Below, in pieces: positions 7,861 to 14,909 of a DNA stretch of 36,727 nucleotides; position 1 is the first letter of the stretch, and each line of letters opens with the position of its first letter. Where the stretch lies: positions 1-36,727 of the forward strand of contig CANQAH010000012.1 of assembly GCA_947588885.1 (NCBI GenBank), in the 5' to 3' direction. Source of the stretch: an uncultured Clostridia bacterium. Its GTDB lineage: Bacteria; Bacillota; Clostridia; TANB77; CAG-508. A program made the position numbers and the translations under genes. The notes under the pieces were generated by a model. The model was not told where the DNA came from. It saw only the letters and a program-made list of their open reading frames with translations, and ran no database searches.

Positions 7861-9189
7861 CTATTCCTCCTTTTCTTTTCTTTCACGTACAATTATTCTA
7901 ACTGGAGTTCCTTCTAATCCGAAATTATTTCTTATACAGTTTACTAAATATCTTTCATATGAAAAATGAAATAACTCTTTTTTATTTACAAAAATAATAA
8001 ATGTTGGTGGTTTTGTTGATGCCTGTGTTCCATAAAAAATTTTAAGTCTTCTCCCTTTATCTGTAGGTGGTTGAACAACAGCAATTGCTTCATTTATAAC
8101 TTGATTTAAAACAGCTGTTGATATTTTTAAAGCATTTTGACTAGCAACATTATTTATCATTTCAAATAAGTTTGATACTCTTTGACCAGTTTTAGCTGAT
8201 ATAAAAACTATTGGAGCATATGTAGCAAAAGGTAATTCATTATAAATTTCTTTTTTAAATTTTTCTGTAGTATGATTATCTTTGGAAACTTCGTCCCATT
8301 TATTTACAGCTATTATAATACCCTTTCCTGCTTCATGAGCTTCTCCAATAATTTTTGAATCTTGCTCTGATACACCTTCAGTTGCATCAATCATCATTAT
8401 ACAAACATCCGCTCTTTCTATAGCTAAGTTTGATCTCATTACACTATATTTTTCTATATTTTCTTTAACTTTACTTTTTCTTCTAATTCCTGCTGTATCT
8501 ATAAATACATATTTACCATGTTCATTTTGAAATTCTGAGTCTATTGCATCTCTTGTTGTTCCTGCAATATCACTTACAATTACTCTATTTTCTCCTAAAA
8601 TTTTATTTACTAAAGAAGATTTTCCAACATTAGGTTTTCCAATAATTGCAACTTTTATCACTTCTGGATCATATTCTTCTTCTTTTTCTTCAGGAAATTT
8701 TTCATAAATGGCATCTAAAACATCTCCAATTCCAATTGCATTTGCAGCAGATAGTGGAATTGGATTTCCTAATCCTAAATTATAAAATTCATATATCTCT
8801 GCTGGAGCTTCCCCGAAGTTATCTGCTTTATTACATACAAGAACTACTGGCTTTTTAGATTTTTTAAGCATTATCGCAATTTCCTCATCTGCAGCTGTAA
8901 CACCTTGACGAACATCTGTTAAAAATATTATAACATCAGCAACTGAAATAGCAATATCAACTTGTTCTCTCATCTGATTTAATATAACGTCTCCTGTCAT
9001 TTCTTCAATTCCTGCTGTATCAATTACTGTAAAGTCTCTTCCTCTCCAATTTGACTCTGCATAAATTCTATCTCTAGTAACACCAGGTGTATCTTCAACA
9101 ATAGAAATTCTTTGTCCAACTATATAATTAAAAAAAGTAGATTTTCCAACATTTGGTCTTCCTACAATTGCAACTACCGGTCTTGCCAT
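7861..9189 (-). CDS. der: Ribosome biogenesis GTPase Der (EngA)
   Basis: 442 aa with two tandem GTPase domains and a C-terminal KH-like domain. It acts in assembly of the 50S subunit. Domain 1 shows GRPNVGKS, DTPG, DTAG and NKAD. Domain 2 (from about residue 176) shows GKPNVGKSS, DTAG and NKWD. The C-terminal part includes FVNKKELFHFSYERYLVN. Length is typical. It is the first gene of a five-gene unit; its likely promoter takes its -35 box from the edge of an intergenic repeat. Confidence 0.97.
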   Translation of the reverse strand: MARPVVAIVGRPNVGKSTFFNYIVGQRISIVEDTPGVTRDRIYAESNWRGRDFTVIDTAGIEEMTGDVILNQMREQVDIAISVADVIIFLTDVRQGVTAADEEIAIMLKKSKKPVVLVCNKADNFGEAPAEIYEFYNLGLGNPIPLSAANAIGIGDVLDAIYEKFPEEKEEEYDPEVIKVAIIGKPNVGKSSLVNKILGENRVIVSDIAGTTRDAIDSEFQNEHGKYVFIDTAGIRRKSKVKENIEKYSVMRSNLAIERADVCIMMIDATEGVSEQDSKIIGEAHEAGKGIIIAVNKWDEVSKDNHTTEKFKKEIYNELPFATYAPIVFISAKTGQRVSNLFEMINNVASQNALKISTAVLNQVINEAIAVVQPPTDKGRRLKIFYGTQASTKPPTFIIFVNKKELFHFSYERYLVNCIRNNFGLEGTPVRIIVRERKEKEE

Positions 9190-9219
9190 TTTTTATTTTT
9201 CCTTTCTAGGTCTTGAATC

Positions 9220-9249
9220 ATTGTATTTATTAATATATATTGAGAACAA
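9220..9249 (-). promoter_or_regulatory. Likely der promoter, -35 box inside repeat B1
   Basis: On the minus strand TTGTTC, an 18-base spacer and TACAAT lie about 31 bases before the der start. The TTGTTC hexamer is the outer edge (AGAACAA on plus) of the repeat that starts at 9243. Moderate match to consensus. Confidence 0.5.
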
Positions 9250-9587
9250 TAGCGGACATTTATATATTACACTATTTAATTTCATTGCAAAGTCCGCGTC
9301 AATTGTTCGTCCGCCAAAATTTCTTTGGAAATTTTGTGTGGATTTGTAGCGAAGCCTTTATATAATAGGAAATGCGTAGCACTTTTCTATTATATAACAA
9401 GATTATTTTATACTATAATGTTTCAAATTTCAACCAAATTCTATTTTTAATTACATAAAATACTCTTTTATTTATATATAAGACATTTTTATGAATCATA
9501 CTGCCTAATTTCATTGCAAAGTCCGCGTCGATTGTTAGCCTGTCAACATTTGTTTAGAAATCTTTTGAAGATTTCCTATTACATAAA
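9243..9587 (+). repeat. 154-bp-family repeat, one full copy and one degenerate copy
   Basis: B1 (9243-9398) is a complete subtype-2 copy starting AGAACAATAGCGGACA, with ATTGCAAAGTCCGCG, GCGAAGCC and the terminal palindrome ending TATATAA. B2 (about 9477-9587) is decayed but keeps ATTGCAAAGTCCGCGTC and TTTCCTATTA. B2 ends at the T tract of the rpmF terminator. These two copies and AT-rich sequence fill the der-rpmF gap. Confidence 0.82.
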
Positions 9588-9610
9588 AAAAACACATTTA
9601 AAATGTGTTT
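9584..9610 (-). terminator. Terminator of rpmF
   Basis: The perfect 9-bp stem AAACACATT/AATGTGTTT with a 3-base loop is followed by about seven T on the minus strand. It lies seven bases after the rpmF stop codon. Confidence 0.9.
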
Positions 9611-9616
9611 CCTTTA

Positions 9617-9805
9617 TTATTTTTTATCTTCTTTAATTGTTACTACTTCTTTACCATTGTAATATCCACAGTTTGAACATACTCTGTGTTGCATAACTGG
9701 TTCATGGCAATGTGGACAAGTAGCTAAATTCTTTTCTTCAATTTTCCATGTAGATCTTTTTAGCCCTGTTCTAGCTTTAGACCATCTTCTTTTTGGTTGT
9801 GCCAT
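9617..9805 (-). CDS. rpmF: 50S ribosomal protein L32, zinc-binding form
   Basis: 62 aa, normal length. It starts MAQPKRRWSKARTGLKRS and carries the zinc ribbon CPHC...CSNCGYYNG, so it is the Cys4 (zinc-dependent) paralogue. AAGGAGG precedes the ATG. The gene often follows yceD (DUF177); here it stands alone with its own strong promoter and terminator. Confidence 0.97.
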   Translation of the reverse strand: MAQPKRRWSKARTGLKRSTWKIEEKNLATCPHCHEPVMQHRVCSNCGYYNGKEVVTIKEDKK

Positions 9806-9873
9806 TATATTCCCTCCTTGCTATTTCTAGTATTTATCTATATTATTTATTTTACGTTTCAGTAACATTAGAA

Positions 9874-9902
9874 ATTATACATCAGTATTTTTATAATGTC
9901 AA
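9874..9902 (-). promoter_or_regulatory. Perfect consensus promoter of rpmF
   Basis: On the minus strand TTGACA, exactly 17 bases and TATAAT: a full sigma-A consensus. About 60 bases of leader follow before the start codon. Confidence 0.92.
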
Positions 9903-9949
9903 GTAATGCCCAGCAATTTTTATAAATAAAAACAATATTAACTTTTAGT

Positions 9950-10024
9950 TCAACAAAATCATTGTAGATTTATAACGAAACTTTTTTACATAATAGGAAA
10001 TTACGAAAAAATTTCCTATTATAA
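9950..10024 (+). repeat. Degenerate 3' fragment of the 154-bp-family repeat
   Basis: Only the terminal half is recognisable: ATTGTAGATTTATAACGAAAC followed by the palindrome ATAATAGGAAATT / AATTTCCTATTAT. As in other copies the palindrome lies just beside a terminator. Confidence 0.55.
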
Positions 10025-10025
10025 A

Positions 10026-10053
10026 ATCAGAAAGGAAGGGCAATAGCCCTTCC
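10026..10053 (-). terminator. Terminator of the NADAR gene
   Basis: The perfect 8-bp GC-rich stem GGAAGGGC/GCCCTTCC has a 4-base loop. The minus-strand sequence after it is T-rich (TTTCTGATTTTAT). It lies 13 bases after the stop codon. Confidence 0.82.
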
Positions 10054-10066
10054 AAACTGTTTGATT

Positions 10067-10693
10067 TCACGCTTTAACAAAGGTTTTATGGTACTTAATA
10101 AATTCTTCTCTGCTCATTTCGGGGATTTCCCCATCACACATCTGCAACATAGCTTTGATGATTGCAACAGTTCTCTCCTGCGTGTTGATGGACTTCTTAG
10201 GATTAAACTCAATGTCCGTGAAGTATTCGTACTGAATAACCTGCTGAATTTCTTCCGGATTTAAGGTCTCCTTAACCGCTTTGATGTAAATGTAGTCGTA
10301 AAAAGCCGTTTTCGGCTCCAATTCCCACATCTCACCATCGTAGTCAAATCCAATCAAACGCCCGGAGTTCTGCAGCCGCTCATCTCGCTTGGCATCTCGT
10401 GGGTAAACATTAAGCAGATCTCTGTACGGTCCCCCTTTCTCAAAGCATTTCGAGGATTGAAATATGTTCTCCAGAGTGTATCCTCCTAGCCTCAAGTTAA
10501 ACGCACTCAGTTTCAGTCCTATTGCTTCGTTGCTTTTCGTGCTCACTTCAAGAGTCTTGCTGTTAAGCACCCTATGCATATTCGCAACAGACTTTTTCTT
10601 CTGAGAGGCACTCAAGCCAGGACACCACTCAAACTCTACTTTCCGCGAATATACCTTGCTTTCTTTGACAAAAAACGCTAATCTTTCTGCCAT
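10067..10693 (-). CDS. NADAR-family protein, DarT1-associated antitoxin type (DUF6977-like)
   Basis: 208 aa from ATG 10693, chosen because GGAGG lies 8 bases upstream; the ORF-track start is a TTG at the ribosome site itself. The segment FNLRLGGYTLENIFQSSKCF, then GGPYRDLL, RDERLQNSG and LEPKTAFYDYIYIKA, matches my recollection of DarT1-associated NADAR proteins. These remove ADP-ribose from guanine in DNA and so neutralise DarT1 toxins. No DarT1 gene is visible in the window. Base composition is much richer in GC than the neighbours, and it holds two in-frame CGG codons, absent from all intact native genes here, so recent transfer is likely. It has its own promoter and terminator. The family call is by eye. 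Confidence 0.62.
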   Translation of the reverse strand: MAERLAFFVKESKVYSRKVEFEWCPGLSASQKKKSVANMHRVLNSKTLEVSTKSNEAIGLKLSAFNLRLGGYTLENIFQSSKCFEKGGPYRDLLNVYPRDAKRDERLQNSGRLIGFDYDGEMWELEPKTAFYDYIYIKAVKETLNPEEIQQVIQYEYFTDIEFNPKKSINTQERTVAIIKAMLQMCDGEIPEMSREEFIKYHKTFVKA

Positions 10694-10739
10694 AATCTCA
10701 TCCTCCAATCAAATTTGTGTAAAATAACTTTACATAATA

Positions 10740-10769
10740 ATTATAACATTTTTAGCTTTACAAAGTCAA
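10740..10769 (-). promoter_or_regulatory. Promoter of the NADAR gene
   Basis: On the minus strand TTGACT, 18 bases and TATAAT with an extended -10 (TGTTATAAT). The edge of repeat D1 lies four bases upstream of the -35 box. Confidence 0.82.
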
Positions 10770-10772
10770 TTT

Positions 10773-11200
10773 TAGAACAAAAGCGGACAATATGTAATAT
10801 ACAAAAGAAAAAATTATCCTGAATTGTCCGCGTATTTGTTCTAAGTGCCAAATTTTTGTTAAAAATTTGTGTGCAAATTGAGCGAAGCCTTTATATAATA
10901 GGAAATGCGAAGCATTTTCCTATTATATAACAATAGCGGACAATAAAAGATCTGCAAAAGAAAAAATTATTTTAAATTGTCCGCGTCTTTGTTCTAAGTT
11001 CCAAATTTTTGTTAAAAAATTTGTGTGCAAATTGAGCGAAGCCTTTATATAATAGGAAATGCGGAGCATTTTCCTATTATATAACAATAGCGGACATTTT
11101 TACATATCACACTATTTAATATCATTGCAAGGTCCGCGTCAATTGTTCGCACGCCAAAATTTCTTTAGAAATTTTGTGTGGATTTGTGGCGAAACTTTCC
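10773..11200 (+). repeat. Tandem array of three 154-bp repeats (D1-D3)
   Basis: Three head-to-tail units start near 10773, 10931 and 11085; the GCGGACA motifs are 153 and 154 bases apart. D1 and D2 are subtype 1 (ACAAAAGAAAAAATTAT centre, AATTGTCCGCG); D3 is subtype 2 (ATTGCAAGGTCCGCG). D1 and D2 each end in the palindrome TATAATAGGAAATGC...GCATTTTCCTATTATA; D3 is truncated there. The array fills most of the gap between the NADAR gene and the 91-aa gene. Confidence 0.88.
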
Positions 11201-11207
11201 GATTATA

Positions 11208-11238
11208 TGAAAAAGACCAACCTCTCGGTTGGCCTTTT
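11208..11238 (-). terminator. Terminator of the 91-aa gene
   Basis: On the minus strand AAAAGGCCAACC-GAGA-GGTTGGTCTTTT has one G-T pair in the stem and ends in a T tract. It is about 50 bases after the stop codon. Confidence 0.85.
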
Positions 11239-11286
11239 CGGATATGCCTTTAGCAAGGTAATCCTTTTTCAGGTCATAAGAAGGAC

Positions 11287-11562
11287 CTATTCTATTCGGA
11301 AATTTGCATACGTCATCGCCGTTATCCTTGCCAAATTCATTGAATCATGTTGTTCTCTTCGAACCGTGATCTCTTTCATAAGATCCATTGCAAAATTTAG
11401 AACCTCAGGCGTAAAAACATCTTCTTCGCATAGTCTTGCAATGTCTCTTTCATAAGCGTTCACGGCTGCTGAATCGGGTAACCCAATAACATTAGGATCA
11501 CAAATTTTTTCAAAGTTTTCCCAGATTCTTGTCATTAATTCTTTTTGTTCAGCTGTATACAT
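11287..11562 (-). CDS. Hypothetical helical protein, 91 aa
   Basis: The start at ATG 11562 is chosen for AGGAGG 8 bases upstream; the ORF-track start is 36 bases too early. The protein is soluble, mostly charged and helical (MYTAEQKELMTRIWENFEKI...), with no membrane segment, signal or metal motif. I do not recognise it. GC content is somewhat higher than in its low-GC neighbours. It has an excellent promoter with a palindrome at the transcription start, an arrangement seen in self-regulated genes, plus its own terminator. It lies one repeat array upstream of the NADAR gene, so both may belong to an acquired segment; they are not cotranscribed. Confidence 0.62.
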   Translation of the reverse strand: MYTAEQKELMTRIWENFEKICDPNVIGLPDSAAVNAYERDIARLCEEDVFTPEVLNFAMDLMKEITVRREQHDSMNLARITAMTYANFRIE

Positions 11563-11585
11563 TTCCGTTTCCTCCTTTTTCCTAA

Positions 11586-11599
11586 ATTGCGTATGCAAT
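11586..11599 (-). promoter_or_regulatory. Palindrome at the start site of the 91-aa gene (possible operator)
   Basis: ATTGC-ATAC-GCAAT on the minus strand is a near-perfect 14-base dyad placed 6 bases after the -10 box, so a bound regulator would block initiation. Inference only. Confidence 0.45.
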
Positions 11600-11605
11600 C
11601 ACTTT

Positions 11606-11634
11606 ATTATAACACTTTTTTTACTTTTTTTCAA
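11606..11634 (-). promoter_or_regulatory. Promoter of the 91-aa gene
   Basis: TTGAAA, 17 bases and TATAAT with an extended -10 (TGTTATAAT) on the minus strand. It starts only 20 bases after the end of the preceding cassette. Confidence 0.85.
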
Positions 11635-11654
11635 GATTATTACTTATACTTCGC

Positions 11655-12098
11655 CTATTCCCTTGCATTAGCTGATTGTTCATTCTGATTTGATTCTTTA
11701 TCTAAAAAATAAATTGCTACTTTTCCTAAATTCCCAGCTGCATGTTTAGCTCTATGCTCTATTTTAAATTGATGAATACTTGATAACCCTTGTGGACCAA
11801 TCATCGAATAATTTACTTTATGGAAACCTACAGTATCAGATCTTTTGTTTGATTCATAAACTAAAGAACTTATTTTTCCAGTATCACCTTCTACTTCAAC
11901 TTTATCTGGAAGTATTTTGGCAACTTTTTGTGCTTTACCTGCACCATCTTTGTAAGTAAAATCATCTGACAAAACATAAACAATACCATCTTCATTTACG
12001 ATGCCTTGAGTAGTTGGTCTAATACTCCTATCCAAAAAATCTCTTGGATCTTCTGTATACTGTCCGAGTATTTTGGCTCTTAGAAGCAGGCTTAGCAC
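11655..12098 (-). CDS. 3' part of the frameshifted 862-aa cassette protein
   Basis: This is almost certainly the continuation of the 12028-14244 frame, not a separate gene: the listed start is a GTG with no ribosome site and lies inside the upstream frame. Reading through the in-frame CGG at 12066-12064 with one base skipped gives ...SQNT-GQYTEDPRDF..., joining the two into 862 aa. The visible part has strand-rich segments (GIVYVLSDDFTYKDG, DKVEVEGDTGKISSLVYES) and a conserved-looking HQFKIEHRAKHAAGNLGKVAIYF. I do not recognise a family. No terminator follows before the next promoter. Confidence 0.7.
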   Translation of the reverse strand: MLSLLLRAKILGQYTEDPRDFLDRSIRPTTQGIVNEDGIVYVLSDDFTYKDGAGKAQKVAKILPDKVEVEGDTGKISSLVYESNKRSDTVGFHKVNYSMIGPQGLSSIHQFKIEHRAKHAAGNLGKVAIYFLDKESNQNEQSANARE

Positions 12099-14244
12099 CA
12101 GATACTTGTACTAAATTTCTAAGCTCACTCATAAAATCTTCTTGCGATACCTGACATTGTTCAAGATTTACGCCTATATCACTTAAAAATTTTTCACTTG
12201 ATAACAATTTTTTTATCACATGTGTTCTAATTCCCATTTCCATTTGCAAACGTCTAGTTGCGTTTATATCCTCTAATTTTGCTCCTCCACTTATCCATTT
12301 AATTTCTTCAATTGAAAATACTTTTAATAATTCACTATCTTTTTTTCTTCTTACACTAGAAATATCGTCAGGAAGCATATCTCGTATTTCTTCTAAATCA
12401 GCTTCTGTAAATTGAGGAATATAAAAATATTCACTTATAGGCTCTTGCTTAATATAAAATCTTTTTAAGAAATCAGCTTCTAACTCTGTTAATCCATATT
12501 CTTCAGGATTTTCTTCTATTTTCCTATTTATCTTTTTAGATAATCCTTCAGCATTTTCTTCCCCTTCTTTAGAGGATTGTAACCCTTGTAATACTTTTTT
12601 TCTTATATTCAGAATTTCTTTTCTTGTTCCTCGAATTTCTTCTTTTACTTTATTTTTTTCTTCTTCTTCTTTTTTTCTTTCTTCTCTAGTTTTTATATAT
12701 TGGTAACCTTGTCCTCTTTTTTCTCTGATTAAAGCAATTTTTCTTTCTGTTTTCTTTTCTAACTCATCTTCACTATATGGCATATTAGGCAACATTGTAA
12801 GAATTTCCATAAAAATTGGTGATATTTGAGTTATAGCCTCTTGAGGTATAGATGATTTAAATAATAACTCAGCAGAAGCAAAAGCAAAACTCCTAGTTGT
12901 ATTCTTTTTATCATTTGATTCTTTTATTTCATCTCTGTTAAAAAAAGATTCTGGCAAGTCTGGCCTTTTTTCGTACTGTTGTAACTCATCTAATTCTACA
13001 ATTCTTTGATAAAATTGTTCTTGAATAGGATCAGATTCTTCATATTCTTTACTTAATAGATCTAGTAAATCAACTTCTCCATCAAATTTTAAAGTTCCTT
13101 CTAATTCTTTTTGTCTTGCTTTTAATAAATCATATATCTTTTGTACATTTATTATTATAGGAAAATCTCTTTTTTTATCATCTATTTCACTGCCATCCAT
13201 TTTAGCCATATTATATACAGGTAATACTAGAGAACTTTCTGTTACAGAAATATATGCTGTTTCCATATTTGGATTTGAACCTCTTGCAATATGTTCTTCT
13301 GGTCCATAGCTTTCATATCTATTTTTAGCAAATATATTTCCTGTAACAGGATCTACGTTCCCACTTCTATACACAAGCACCATCTTAGAAGAATCTTCTA
13401 AAAGTTCTGGAAATTTTTCTTCTAAATCTTTTATCGTGTAATCTATATTTCTCTTTTCATTGAAGTATTCATAAAAAGCTGCATATACTCTCTTTAATTT
13501 TACTGATTTTTCTGGATCATTCATTATTCTTTCTTCTACTTCAACAGGTAATCCAATAAATCTTTCCCTTAATTTTCTTTGAAAATTTGTTGTAGTATAC
13601 GCATTTGCAAGATCTGGATATTTGCTATTCCTAGAATAAAGAAAAACATTATCCATTCTAAATACTGTACTATTAAATCCATACCTAGCTTCAACAAGTA
13701 ATGCTGTAAGATCTTTTATGTTTCCAGCGCAATTTAAGTTTGGTCTTGTTGCAGTTTCATTTATTCTTAAAAAATTTTTTAATGCACTTGGAGCTTTTTT
13801 ATATATTCCATATTTTTTTTGCCATACAGTTTCTTCGTTTTCTTTTGTTTCTTCCAATTCTCGTAAATATGCTTTTGTTTCTATAACTGCACTATCAATA
13901 AATGTCTCTAGATTTTTTATCTTAAGTAAATGAATTAATTGATAATAATCTGCCCCCATAACAGATTCTTTTAGCATATTCATTTTTTTTAATTTTTCTT
14001 GAATTGTTTGGGAATCAAGAAGTTGTCTCATACAATACGTTCTTAATATTTCATTTTCGTCTGAATTATAATCTGCATAATATTCAGTAGCAACATCTTT
14101 CATTCGTTGTTTGAAAGTTCCTAATCTTTCTTCTGCTGATGGTTCTTCTGCTCTTTTTTCTTCTTCAGTTTTATAATTTTCGTATTGATCCAATATTTTA
14201 TTTATAGCTTCATTTCTTTTTTCCTCATCATCATATTTTCCCAT
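12028..14244 (-). CDS. Large charged cytoplasmic protein of unknown function, 5' part (frameshifted)
   Basis: 738 aa in this frame, 862 aa after the +1 shift at CGG 12066. GAGG precedes the ATG. There is no signal peptide or membrane segment; it is rich in Glu and Lys with long helices and a coiled-coil-like stretch near 510-570 (KTREERKKEEEEKNKVKEE). Around residues 290-350 a pattern LVYRSG ... EEHIARGSN ... AYISVTES is faintly like the Arg / His / Ser-Thr-Ser series of R-S-E ADP-ribosyltransferases such as the heat-labile enterotoxin A chain. The glutamate motif is not clear, so this is only a lead. It is the third gene of a cassette behind two small coiled-coil genes. Codon use is native (AT-rich). 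Confidence 0.75.
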   Translation of the reverse strand: MGKYDDEEKRNEAINKILDQYENYKTEEEKRAEEPSAEERLGTFKQRMKDVATEYYADYNSDENEILRTYCMRQLLDSQTIQEKLKKMNMLKESVMGADYYQLIHLLKIKNLETFIDSAVIETKAYLRELEETKENEETVWQKKYGIYKKAPSALKNFLRINETATRPNLNCAGNIKDLTALLVEARYGFNSTVFRMDNVFLYSRNSKYPDLANAYTTTNFQRKLRERFIGLPVEVEERIMNDPEKSVKLKRVYAAFYEYFNEKRNIDYTIKDLEEKFPELLEDSSKMVLVYRSGNVDPVTGNIFAKNRYESYGPEEHIARGSNPNMETAYISVTESSLVLPVYNMAKMDGSEIDDKKRDFPIIINVQKIYDLLKARQKELEGTLKFDGEVDLLDLLSKEYEESDPIQEQFYQRIVELDELQQYEKRPDLPESFFNRDEIKESNDKKNTTRSFAFASAELLFKSSIPQEAITQISPIFMEILTMLPNMPYSEDELEKKTERKIALIREKRGQGYQYIKTREERKKEEEEKNKVKEEIRGTRKEILNIRKKVLQGLQSSKEGEENAEGLSKKINRKIEENPEEYGLTELEADFLKRFYIKQEPISEYFYIPQFTEADLEEIRDMLPDDISSVRRKKDSELLKVFSIEEIKWISGGAKLEDINATRRLQMEMGIRTHVIKKLLSSEKFLSDIGVNLEQCQVSQEDFMSELRNLVQVSGAKPASKSQNTRTVYRRSKRFFG

Positions 14245-14254
14245 TACTAGACCT

Positions 14255-14587
14255 CTATCTTAACATGTTAAGTTTGTCTTCTTTTATTTTTTTCAAATAA
14301 AATTCTTCCATTTGATATATTTTTAGTGTTAATTTTAATTCTTCTACTCTAACATTTTTTAGTTTTTCAAAATATATTTCATATTTTTTTTCTAATTCGG
14401 CTTGTTCTCTTTTTAATTTAGACAATTTTTCTATTAATTCGTCTTTTTTCTCTTTAATTTCTTTTGGTTCATTTTCTTGGCCTTTTTCTAACATTGGAGT
14501 TTCTTTTTTACCAAATATACTTTTTATTTTATTTAATATTTTCTTGAAAATACTTTCGTGAACCACAACCAATTCATTATTTTTCAT
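14255..14587 (-). CDS. Small coiled-coil protein of the cassette, 110 aa
   Basis: The first 28 residues include a possible amphipathic membrane-binding helix (SIFKKILNKIKSIFGKK). The rest, from about residue 40 on, is a charged coiled coil (EKLSKLKREQAELEKKYEIYFEKL). The start overlaps the end of the 14577 gene by 11 bases, and its stop is 10 bases before the large gene, so the three form one operon. The function is unknown; an adaptor or tether for the large protein is an inference from order and structure only. Confidence 0.65.
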   Translation of the reverse strand: MKNNELVVVHESIFKKILNKIKSIFGKKETPMLEKGQENEPKEIKEKKDELIEKLSKLKREQAELEKKYEIYFEKLKNVRVEELKLTLKIYQMEEFYLKKIKEDKLNMLR

Positions 14588-14756
14588 TTTTTATATTTCC
14601 TCTTTTTATGTTATTTAGAGTATTAGTTGCTTCCATTATACTCATCTTATGGTCAACAATTTGTCTATCCATCTCTTCTATTTCTTTTTTTAATTTGTTA
14701 TTTATTTCTATTTGCTCATCAATTTGTTTCATCAACTCTAACTCTTCTTCACTCAT
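14577..14756 (-). CDS. Very small coiled-coil protein of the cassette, 59 aa
   Basis: Starts at ATG 14756 (third codon of the ORF-track frame), because AGAAGG lies 9 bases upstream of it but only 3 bases from the first ATG. The whole protein is a heptad-like helix (LELMKQIDEQIEINNKLKKEI...). No other motif. First gene of the three-gene cassette. The minus-strand sequence upstream holds TATAAT boxes (14803-14798) without a good -35. Function unknown. Confidence 0.6.
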   Translation of the reverse strand: MSEEELELMKQIDEQIEINNKLKKEIEEMDRQIVDHKMSIMEATNTLNNIKRGNIKNEK

Positions 14757-14872
14757 AGCCATAACCCTTCTCTTATCTAATATTATGATTTTATTATATT
14801 ATAGCTATTATGTGTATACCATTTCATATTAATAACAAATGTATTACATTTTCATATAATTTGGAGCAAAAC

Positions 14873-14903
14873 TAAAAAAAAGAAGTTAATTTTATTTAAC
14901 TTC
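14873..14903 (-). terminator. Terminator ending the tyrS-cmk-plsC unit (bidirectional hairpin)
   Basis: The perfect stem GAAGTTAA/TTAACTTC with a 6-base loop is followed by eight T on the minus strand. Plus-strand T's (ATCTTTTT) follow too, so it may work both ways. The plsC transcript would cross the E repeat array before reaching it. Confidence 0.85.
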
Positions 14904-14909
14904 ATCTTT

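Noticed and set aside
7362-7901. 179-aa plus-strand ORF opposite plsY
   Set aside because: Antisense shadow of plsY with atypical composition.
10773-11200. Repeat array as a CRISPR
   Set aside because: Units are about 154 bp with conserved internal hairpins and no variable spacers; no cas genes are near.
11059-11455. Plus-strand ORFs 11059-11253 and 11174-11455
   Set aside because: They run through the repeat array and opposite the 91-aa gene; no ribosome sites.
12045-12065. TTTTTTG run as a -1 slippery site in the cassette gene
   Set aside because: The shift needed is +1, not -1, and the run lies after the point where the +1 frame already makes sense (CGGA at 12066).
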